This document shows, piece by piece, positions 8,478-15,965 of a DNA stretch of 15,965 nucleotides. The stretch comes from Gloeophyllum trabeum ATCC 11539. Lineage: Eukaryota > Basidiomycota > Agaricomycetes > Gloeophyllales > Gloeophyllaceae. Made by a program: the position numbers and the translations under genes. Within the stretch, counting starts at the first letter, position 1, and every line of letters starts with the position of its first letter. Under the pieces are notes generated by a model, which was not told the DNA's origin, searched no databases, and saw only the letters and a program-made list of their open reading frames with translations. The stretch lies in NCBI RefSeq assembly GCF_000344685.1, contig NW_006920429.1, forward strand, positions 304,237 to 320,201. Direction: 5' to 3'.

Positions 8478-11196
8478 ATGTCTGAACCTGCTGCAACACC
8501 ACCTCCTGATACTCCTCTGCCTGTGTCCCCGTACTTGCCACCGCTGGATGATGTCGTGGTGCCAATACCGGGCACATCTGCTCTGGCGGATGTCAATGCC
8601 ACACCGGCCGCTGGCGACTCTGCCGACGACGTTGAACGTCCTCATACACCACCTGCCAAAAATAATGCTCCTGTACTATTCAATACTCCGGCATCCCTCC
8701 GATCCGAACGACCGCTGTCCTGTACGCGGAAATTTCAGAGCCAGACTCTCCCCATCAGCACGCTACGGACAGAAGCCGGAAGTGAGGCCTCAAGGCTACG
8801 GGTCGGACCTGTTTCCATGACCGACTTCTTCCGCATAACGTTTCAACGTCAATTTGAGAACGTGTTCGAGAATGCCTCGCAGGCAATATCCCCGAACGCT
8901 CAGACCGATGTCTCAGCGAAGTTGCAGAGCGTGCCGACGGGGGACGGGGTTGAACTTGAGATGTATGAACCCCTAGTACGCAATGAAATGGTTTTTTGAC
9001 GCGTTAGCACTGACCCATAGTCCCTCCTGCAGAAGGAAGCGCTGAATAAGATGTGCTCGTCTCTTTGGACAGAGAACCCTCCCATCAAATTTGAGGTCGT
9101 CAATCACTCCCAAGACACCAAGGATCCTGGGACGCCAGACCTGGTTGTTCTCTCGAAGGGGAAGGACAGCTCTTGGCCATGTGCATTAGCATTCGTCGAA
9201 GTCAAGCCAACCGATAGGCAAGATCCGTTTTACAATACTACGGACGAGTCGAGGCCAGACACTCCTCATGAATACCAAACAGGGGTCTGGGATCAATTCT
9301 CCTACTATGCCACCGTCTCTTTCAAGCGCCGGCCTCGCTGCTTTTTGTGCGGGATTGGGATCTTTGGCAGTCGTGCTAGGTTCTTTCGGTGGGATCGTTC
9401 CTCGGTGCTCATATCCGACTATTTCGACTACAAGCAGGACCTCGAACCGTTTTGGCAGTTTCTGGCGGGATTCGGTGCCCAAGGGTACTGTGGTAGCGGC
9501 GTCGACCCTACGATAAATTTCGAGTCGCGCCCATACAGCCACGTCGAGCTCCTTCGGGAAAAGATCAAGAAGGCGAGGGAGAAGCGACTAATTTCGGAGG
9601 AGGCCGAGATGCTGGACGACAACACCCTGGTGGCGCAGAGCAGTACGATCACGGTACCGTCAAAGTCTGACGATAAAGTGGAGCAGTACATCACCGTGGG
9701 CCCGCCGCTCTTTACCTCGACGGCTATGCTCGGCCGAGGGACGTGTACCTGGCTCGCATTCCCTGTCCCAGGCACTGTAGAAAATCCGGAACGCAGTAAC
9801 GAGGATCATTTTGTTATCATCAAAGACTCTTGGCGCGACCCGTCTCGCAGGCTCGAGGGTGAAATATACAAGATCATCCATGCTGAGGGGCCTGTTCCGG
9901 GTGTAGCAAGGCTGCGCAGCGACGTGGATCTGATTGACCCTCCCGACCCGGATAGCGGAATGCATCGGACGATTGCTCACCTTCTTAATAAGCACTACGG
10001 ACCTCGCAAGTATCCTCCGCGCGTCCACCATCGCTGCGTCCTTGATTCCGTTGGTATCCCACTGAGTCGCTTCTCTTCCACTCGTGAAGCGATGGAGGCG
10101 ATCTATGATAGTCTTCTAGGTGAGTACCCTCGTTTCCTTGTCATCCCTCTATGGCTTATGGGAGCGTCAGGCCATGAGAGGATGGGCGAGAAGAAAATTC
10201 TCCACCGGGATATCAGCATTAACAACATCATGATTAGTGCTTATCCCGACATGGAAAATTGCAAAGGTTTTCTCATTGATATGGAATATGCCACGGTGGT
10301 TGGTGAACCTGGCAGTGATGGAGATTTGCGGGAAATTACGGTAAGCACGCTGATCTGGTTCAAGCAGTATGGTCTCACTACTAATGAGGGATGTCTTTCA
10401 GGGAACTGTGCAGTTCCTATCCGTTGCCCGAGTGCGGGAACAAGGACAGGTTGTACCTGCTCACGCGACGTGGAATGACTTGGAATCATTCTTCTGGTCC
10501 ACCACATACCTTTTCATCCATCACAGGCCCCATACGTTGTCGGTGGAATGGATCAAGCGCATCTTCTGTGGCGCCGATATCGCTTGGAGAAAAGAGTTTA
10601 TCCGAGTACACGTGAATAATATCAAAATTCTGCGCGGCAACCACGATAGCAGCGAGGTTTACGACGCGAAGAAAGCCGGAGAACTCGAAGAATCATCAAT
10701 CAACATACCAGTGACTAGGTGTATCTACCGTCTCGCTAGACTCGTGGCGACCCACTACTACGATGAATGGGTTTGCGAGGACTACCTTGCTACGGATCCT
10801 GAGAAGGTCCACAAGCTCAAGACCTACCGATACATCAAGGAGACTTTCCGTGAAGCTCTGGATTCCGATAGCTGGCCGGAACCGGATGACAGCGCAACAG
10901 CGTTCCATCGCATTCCTCTCTCGAAGAAGCGTGTTGCCCAAGACACCGCAGCGAACCTCAGGATCGGAACTGTCTCTCACCCGGCTTCCGGAAGTAAGAG
11001 CAAGCGAAAGCGAAAAGGCAATGATAGGAACGACAACTCTGCGAAACGCGCCCGTAATCGCGAGGCCGGGGATGCAGCTGCGGAGAGTGCGGTCACGGAG
11101 GGTGCGGCCACCCAGGACGCGGTACTGAAGGCACCAGGTGTGCACGCTTCGGCGGGGGGTAAAATCAAGGATCGCCTTCCCGCTATCTTTGACTAG
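8478..11196 (+). CDS. FunK1-type fungal protein kinase, four exons, 849 residues, apparently intact
   Basis: Exons: 8478-8975, 9033-10119, 10171-10340 and 10402-11196, keeping one frame of 850 codons. Introns are 57, 51 and 61 bp with GT...AG ends; the last has a TACTAAT-like branch site. Splicing is supported by restored family sequence: EPL|KEAL, SLLG|HERMGEKKILHRDIS, REIT|GTVQFLS. The start at 8478 has a CACCAATG context and opens a Pro/Thr/Ala-rich, probably disordered N-terminus. An N-terminal domain carries D202 (TPDLVVL) and E222-x-K224 (FVEVK). The kinase domain shows a Gly-rich segment LGRG (399-402), likely Lys430 (VIIK), an acidic helix-C position near 443, catalytic HRD with Asp542 and Asn547, and the metal-binding Asp565 in LIDMEYA, which replaces the usual DFG. 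GTVQFLS (586-592) fits the activation-segment end of FunK1. The C-terminus has a basic SKSKRKRK cluster (783-790), a likely nuclear signal. FunK1 (Pkinase_fungal) kinases are expanded in mushrooms; substrates are largely unknown. An alternative donor at 8991 would add five residues. Confidence 0.88.
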
Positions 11197-12862
11197 CGCT
11201 ATTGTGGACTGGGCCGGAGGCACAGGGACAGTATTGCGATCGCTCTTGACTAAGGTTTCTCTATTTCTGGTGTGCGGGTAACTGGTAGGTATTCATGCTG
11301 TATCCAACTTGTTGTGGTGTATCTATGGTTCCAGGTGTTGCTATCGTGTAGGACGCCTTATATTATTTGAGAGCATGGTATCGTATCATGGATCCTTGGG
11401 TCGACCGGAGCGTACGGGAAATTCGAAGCCTGTGCAGGTATTGCTTCTCCAAAGAGTGAATCTGTCTAGTCATCCATCTGCCAGCATCTTAGTTCCACAA
11501 ATGTCTACTAGCACACTTCACCAAGTGGGACATAGGGTCGTAACAGAGCGCTCAAGCCGTACACCCGTAATTAGAAACTTCTCAGGCATGACAAGGTACC
11601 CTGAAGTCCGGCTGCTTGTCTCGTATCCCCATCATCTCTTGCTGGGAGTACACCACCAAGTCTCGCGAAGGCGTGTGACAGCTGGAAGCCACTTCTGGGT
11701 CACACGACTGGCTCCCATCAGAGAAGCAGCGGCTGGTCGGCTGTAACCCGTAAGTCTCCGGAATAGGGCTTGCATGGGACTGATTCTGGGACACTCCGTG
11801 CATATCGGCTGTCGAGCAGATGGAACAGGTTTCCGATATACACGGCACCGACCGACTGGGTCCCGGCAGCAGTCGATGTGCGGTGCAGCAGAACTGCCCG
11901 CCTGCGTTGCAGATCGCCCTGTGGCTCGTGAGACACAGTCACATGATGGTTCAATCCGTTGACTTGCGTCATTTTCGTACGTTCTCCTGCTCTCCAACTT
12001 GAACTTCGCCTCTCACTCTCGTGCTGTCACGAATGATACACCTGAGCGCGTTCCCGTGTCTCGCCTAGGACTGCCAGCGAGGGTCTATCCTTCCCTCTCC
12101 ATTGGCGCCCACGGCAAATCGCTGTTTGTGCTCATCGCATTCATCGTCGTGGCCGCATTTTCGACACGTCGACTATCTCGTCGCTCAAGGTTCTCTAGGT
12201 AAGCTCCTGTCCTGGTGTGCTATAAGGTGTAATTTCATGCTCAACAGGGGTGGTACTCAGCGGTGGGTGGGACTATCAGATGTTTTGGAGATTGTGTGGT
12301 TTGCGAGGTATGTTCACTGAGTTATGCTACATCGTGCTTGTATATTGCCTGATAACAATGGTTCCTTTACCCAGACTAGCTCTGTAATGTGTGGGCTCTC
12401 CGGCATTGGGAGCAATAACCAGGGTGTGGCTGTATGTTAATTTTGGTCTCATATTAGCTTCATGTTGATGTGTGCTCTTGCAGATATGGAGTAGACACAT
12501 GGAGCACTGGGGAAAGGATTGTACTTCTGGCAGTGTGACTCAGGGACATTGAAGGTAGTTACCAGTGGATGTCATGTCTCTTGTATTGTGTACCATATAG
12601 TAGTGAAATATATACAATACATGTTCACATCTGTTGTGGCTCCTGAATGAGCAGATGAAGGAACAAATAATAGAAGAATAAATCAGAATAATGAAGTTGC
12701 TGTTCCTCAGCTGCATTCACATCTGCGACACAGCTGATGTGGGTGCACCATGCATACATTATTCAGATAACATGCGTGGCATGTGCGAAGCGGTGGGAGG
12801 GGCCGTGGGATTACCCCGTGGCGCCGGCGCGAGCCGCACCTGCACAGCAGACTTTGTGGTGT
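11197..12862. other. Stretch without an identifiable gene
   Basis: Several short open frames overlap on both strands, the longest being 145 codons (plus, 11309-11746) and 121 codons (minus, 11632-11997). None shows conserved motifs, and overlapping frames on both strands are equally open, which argues against coding. From about 12330 to 12700 the sequence turns AT-richer. I see no terminator or poly(A) signal that I can assign with confidence to the kinase. Confidence 0.35.
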
Positions 12863-12964
12863 AACCGGGCTGCCGCCACATGTCCCAATTTGGATGGCAG
12901 ACCAGCCGGGCTGGGGCACCATTTCCCAAATTGGAGGGCAGATGCAGCCGGGCTGGATGGCATA
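12863..12964. repeat. Short tandem repeat, about 2.5 copies of a 41-bp unit
   Basis: Two adjacent 41-bp units begin at 12883 and 12924. Both start TCCCAA(A/T)TTGGA and contain CAGCCGGGCTGG. A partial unit (AACCGGGCTG...) precedes them at about 12863. The units differ by a few substitutions and a one-base indel. On the minus strand they read as Pro/Trp-rich peptide (PPIWEMVPQPG, PNWDMWRQPG) in alternating frames, because 41 is not a multiple of 3. Confidence 0.7.
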
Positions 12965-13041
12965 ATAAATAAGATGGCGATGTAGGCAATGCATAGATAT
13001 TATACACAGTGTGCTTTTTAAGGAATGAAACTGACGAGTTA

Positions 13042-14000
13042 TTACCATCTGTGGGCAGTTGTAGCTGCCCGGGTGGTATGCATAATGGATTGATCCAGCT
13101 GCCTTACCAGTGGATTGTCCTGCAGCATGCATTCCAGCGCCATGCGAAGGTCACGAAGCTTGCGACTCATCTCCTCGCCTCGTGTGGCCTTGGAGCGCAA
13201 CAGGTATATACATACGTATGCAAATTCTTGAAGGTACCCAGAGTCCTTCCAAATGCACAAGCCATGTCTGCATACATAACAAGGGGTCCATCCTGCAACA
13301 TCACCAATGGCGCAGCGCCAGAGTCCGGCCATGGCATGCCAATATGTGCAGCAATATGTTGGGCAGACAGTTCAATCTGATAATGGGACCACGCGGTATT
13401 GCGACTGCTGCATACATCCTCGAGGCGGTCAAATTCAGCTTGATAGTGTTCATGCAAATACAGAACCGCCAGCGATCGGGGCTTAAACCGTTCTGTTATC
13501 CTACCGTGTTTTGATGTATGACGAGGACGTTGAAACCCACAGAATTTCGGCCTCATCATGGCATGCGAGTCCTCAGTGAGGCGGAGGAGATGGAGGACTT
13601 GACATGGTTGTGGTCCTTTTATTACCTCGGAGTGAATACTCTGGAGGGGTTCACAGGGATCCCCGGGCAAGAGAACATTGTACATACGCAAGAAGATGTC
13701 TGGCGCATGATAGTGCCCAGGATTCTGAATGAAGATAGTGCTTTCAGCAACCACAGGGGAGAGGGAGAAGCCTTGCCTGAGAATCTGCTTTCTCCTGACT
13801 TCGGTCAGGAGAACATTATGGCCGTGGACAAAGGGGGGGGATGTGGGGGAGTGAAGGAGAGCATCATTGGGATGGGCGCAATGATCACGTGGAAGAGGTA
13901 TGGAATGATGTCGGGTTACGCGTGGGGGAAGATGGAGGTGACATTCCATGGTAGGTGTCGGGTCATATTGAAAGAGGGTTCCCGATGACAAACTCACCAA
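13042..14000 (-). pseudogene. Unidentified coding-like block, minus strand
   Basis: The minus strand is open from 14000 to 13167 (277 codons), long for non-coding sequence. The first part is Pro/His-rich; the second (residues about 165-220) looks like charged helix: AVLYLHEHYQAEFDRLEDVC and then SSRNTAWSHYQIELSAQH. In another frame, 13042-13200 gives a second coherent helix, ATRGEEMSRKLRDLRMALEC then MLQDNPLVRQLDQ, ending at a TAA after TAHRW. The two probably belong to one protein split by a frameshift or an unresolved intron between 13240 and 13190. I do not recognise the family. It lies downstream of the integrase remnant on the same strand, so it may belong to the same mobile element or be a neighbouring gene relic. 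The plus strand is also open over 13518-13988, but its translation shows no comparable pattern. Confidence 0.35.
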
Positions 14001-14496
14001 ATGTGACAGGGAAACATGTTATCAGACACTTTCGGACAGTGAAGCAAGTGATGACGGGAGCTATGGCAGTGAAGATCCATGGTCAGTGCAGTATGCTAGC
14101 TTCGAAATTGGTAACACTATACAATGATGCCTCTAGGCTACCAGACTTCTTGTGGCTGGATGAGAGGCAGATAGTGCAGGGGATATATCCCAATGTGACA
14201 GTTTACGAGTTGGCACAGTTTGTGGGGGAGGAGGTACCTTATAGGAAGGGGTTTTTGGTGCACAGTGAAGGGGTTCAGGTACTGCGACTTACCCGCAGGT
14301 AGAGATTGACAGAATTCAGAGAGTGCATAGATTGTAGCAAAAGATTACAAAAGTCGAACTACAGGACTAAAATAGATCAGAATCACTGTTGATTGTAGGT
14401 AGCCCAGATGACTATTCTCGGAAAGGGGGGGCATATCTTCATGCACGCACTGATAACTTTGTTTGATGGTGAAAATGAGGGATGAGGACTTCGGGT
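14001..14496. other. Spacer between the integrase remnant and the unidentified block
   Basis: A plus-strand open frame (13955-14302, 115 codons) covers part of this stretch and contains LPDFLWLDERQIVQG, but I cannot link it to any family. The minus strand has stops in all frames here. Confidence 0.25.
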
Positions 14497-15291
14497 CTAG
14501 CCATGAGGGTGCATGTAGAGCTGCTGTGCCAGAGAGAGAGCTTGGATCCATAGGATCTTACAAAGCTGAATGTTGCGAACCAGGAGTTCGAACTGAGAGG
14601 CAAGTGAGGAGAGGATCTGGGATGCTGTGTCATCTGGGAAGGGGGGGTCGGGGGGGAGGCACTCAACGTGGGAGAGCATGTCTGGCTGAGATAGAGGTGC
14701 GAATGGATTATGCTTGTCCCATTCATGGTCATTGTTAACAAGCAGGTGTTCCATTAGGCATGGATTGTCCATATCTTCCCAGTTGATGCTTAGGCCATGA
14801 TATCCTCAGGTGCGAGAGGCTCATCTATGGGATGAACCATGGACTCAAGACCCCTTGCACCATACTGGAGGAGTCCAAAGAAAAACATATCGTGAGGGCT
14901 GCGATCACGTTGACCATCGAGAGACATTGTGTGGTTGTTCCAAGCCTCAGCCCAATCCTGGGTGTCTGCATTGATGGAAGGGAGGAAAAGGAGGTGGAGC
15001 AGCCAGATGTGGGCAGGGTTTTTGGTGTCCAAGCCATAGTAGAGTTCAAGGTCAATAAAAAGATTCTTCCATTTTGTATTGTATCCCCGTATGACATCAT
15101 ACCACAGACGTTCGATACGGGTATTGTGAGCCCTGCTGTATATACAGGTGAGAGATCAGAGACATTGACAGTAGAAGTAGGCGAGGGGACTGACCAGCCC
15201 CAGATGTATGACCCTCGACCTACGCCACGGCTTCCTCCATGTAGCGGGCAACAGCAACATTCTTGGTGCCATGGTCTCCACGAACACAGTG
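14497..15291 (-). pseudogene. Integrase-core (DDE) transposase-like gene remnant, minus strand
   Basis: The minus strand carries the C-terminal half of a fungal integrase-core protein. It begins near 15291 with CVRGDHGTKNVAVARYMEEA. A one-base slip near 15237 leads to RGVGRGSYIWG. A candidate 59-bp intron (15136-15194, GTCAGT...TACAG) joins this to RAHNTRIERLWYDVIRGY, then KWKNLFIDLELYYGLD, HIWLLHLLFLPSIN, WAEAWNNHTM and SPHDMFFFGLLQYGARGLE. A slip near 14786 leads to GLSINWEDMD and a tail with LSHVECLPPDPPFPDD and LWIQALSLAQQLY, ending in TAG at 14497-14499. The Asp of GDHG and the Glu of RIERLW are 35 positions apart, the D...E spacing of retroviral-type integrases. The first catalytic Asp and the N-terminal DNA-binding part are absent, so the copy is dead. 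I recall related proteins with (V/A)HN.RIERLW from basidiomycetes and fish; the exact transposon family is uncertain. Confidence 0.72.
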
Positions 15292-15503
15292 ATATGCACT
15301 GACACACAACAATCACCAAGGACCAAAAGGAATAAACCTAAACCCCGTGATATGGGTGAAGGCGGTCCGAGACAACTGAAGGGTATTTAATAGTTCAAGG
15401 GGGAAAGGAGGAGTAAGACGCCGTAGGGTAGTCCGTAGGAAGACCTAGAAAAATAAAACAAAAACCTTGACGCCTGAAACAAACACTAGTGGACGCTCCG
15501 GAG

Positions 15504-15853
15504 TATTTATCTCCGAAAAGTCGCAAATAAAGTCGCAAACCACGGAACCGAGTGTAGGTTCGGGCCCACGGGAGTAGAAATTGCTAGAGAAACTTGGTTA
15601 ATTTTATTTCGCTATGTGAGACTCACCGGAGCTAATTAAATCGATGGCGGAGATAATTCACTTGACGAGTCAGGCCTATTGGCAAAGCTAGGATCGGTTA
15701 TAATTCGCTAGGTTCGACGCTTTCGAACTTCTCGGGTCGCTGAGATCGTAACGCTAATTCTCTGAGATGGTGAAGTCGAAACTTGTTTTTCTGTACGCTA
15801 CTTTGTACAATTTATACTACAGGAATGGCTTTGCGACCGTCCGGAGATAAATA
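15504..15853. mobile_element. Probable MITE, 350 bp, with 24-bp imperfect terminal inverted repeats
   Basis: The left end 15504-15527 and the reverse complement of the right end 15830-15853 share TATTTATCTCCG and then GTCGCAAA, matching at 21 of 24 positions. Both ends finish in TA, as expected for a TA target duplication of the Tc1/mariner superfamily. The interior has no open frame of use and is AT-richer than the neighbouring genes. Just inside the left end, AAAGTCGCAAA is repeated in tandem with a 13-bp period, which could be a transposase-binding subterminal repeat. Small size, terminal repeats and lack of coding capacity fit a non-autonomous element. Confidence 0.55.
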
Positions 15854-15965
15854 ACAAATAACCGCCGCTACCCACAGGATTGCTCAGCACTTGCCGCCGT
15901 TATACCATACACCATACGACTCCCTTGCACTCCCACTTGCTCGTCCCAGCCCCTATAGGTCGCCT
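15854..15965. other. Right edge of window, nothing identified
   Basis: Short C-rich sequence with ACCATAC direct repeats at about 15904-15918. No gene or signal can be assigned. Confidence 0.3.

Noticed and set aside
8160..8645. 161-codon minus-strand open frame over the kinase start
   Set aside because: Antisense to the kinase N-terminus; Arg/Cys-rich composition is typical of a shadow frame.
11309..11746. 145-codon plus-strand open frame after the kinase
   Set aside because: No motif, no splice pattern, and the opposite strand is equally open; cannot be supported as a gene.
13828..13852. G-rich tract as a possible quadruplex or regulatory element
   Set aside because: It is the complement of a Pro-rich coding-like segment on the minus strand; no further support.
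13518..13988. 156-codon plus-strand open frame
   Set aside because: It overlaps the longer minus-strand frame that shows helix-like, protein-like composition; the plus translation has no recognisable pattern.
14832..15302. 156-codon plus-strand open frame
   Set aside because: It is the antisense shadow of the integrase remnant, whose minus-strand frames carry recognisable catalytic motifs.
15330..15345. Telomere-like CCTAAACCCC
   Set aside because: A single short occurrence without tandem repetition; chance is sufficient.
15705..15730. GGTTCGA as a tRNA B box
   Set aside because: No matching A box, acceptor stem or cloverleaf can be drawn around it, and it lies inside the probable MITE.
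1..15965. CRISPR arrays, rRNA genes or phage modules
   Set aside because: No regularly spaced repeats or conserved rRNA sequence; the window is eukaryotic in character.

Overview
The window looks like genomic DNA of a basidiomycete (Agaricomycetes) fungus. The evidence is short introns (about 50-75 bp) with GT...AG ends, CT-rich sequence before a start codon, a complete FunK1-type fungal protein kinase, remains of a fungal amino-acid/choline-type permease, a fragment resembling the basidiomycete clampless-1 (Clp1) family, and a degraded DDE integrase-core gene of a kind I recall from mushroom genomes. All identifications come from reading translations by eye; no database search was possible.

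Layout: (1) 1-754, minus strand: the broken 5' part of a multi-exon gene of unrecognised family, running off the left edge. (2) 755-3500: no convincing gene, only weak coding-like patches on the minus strand. (3) 3501-4700, minus strand: a second, more damaged copy of the same unrecognised gene with the same exon sizes. (4) 4830-5142, plus: a broken Clp1-like fragment. (5) 5795-7686, plus: a permease pseudogene with a leftover TATA-like box. (6) 8478-11196, plus: the only gene that reads intact, a four-exon FunK1 kinase of 849 residues with kinase catalytic residues and an N-terminal PD...ExK pattern. (7) 11197-12860: nothing identifiable. (8) 12863-14000, minus: a 41-bp tandem repeat and an unidentified coding-like block. 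(9) 14497-15291, minus: remains of an integrase-core transposase. (10) 15504-15853: a 350-bp element with 24-bp imperfect terminal inverted repeats ending in TA, a probable MITE.

The genes do not form a pathway. The window is best read as a gene graveyard: duplicated, decayed host genes and transposon remains around one apparently functional FunK1 kinase. The most unexpected result is the pair of unrecognised paralogues. Homology between them defines exons too short to stand out as single open frames, with first and second exons of identical length (126 and 69 bp) and introns differing by only one base.
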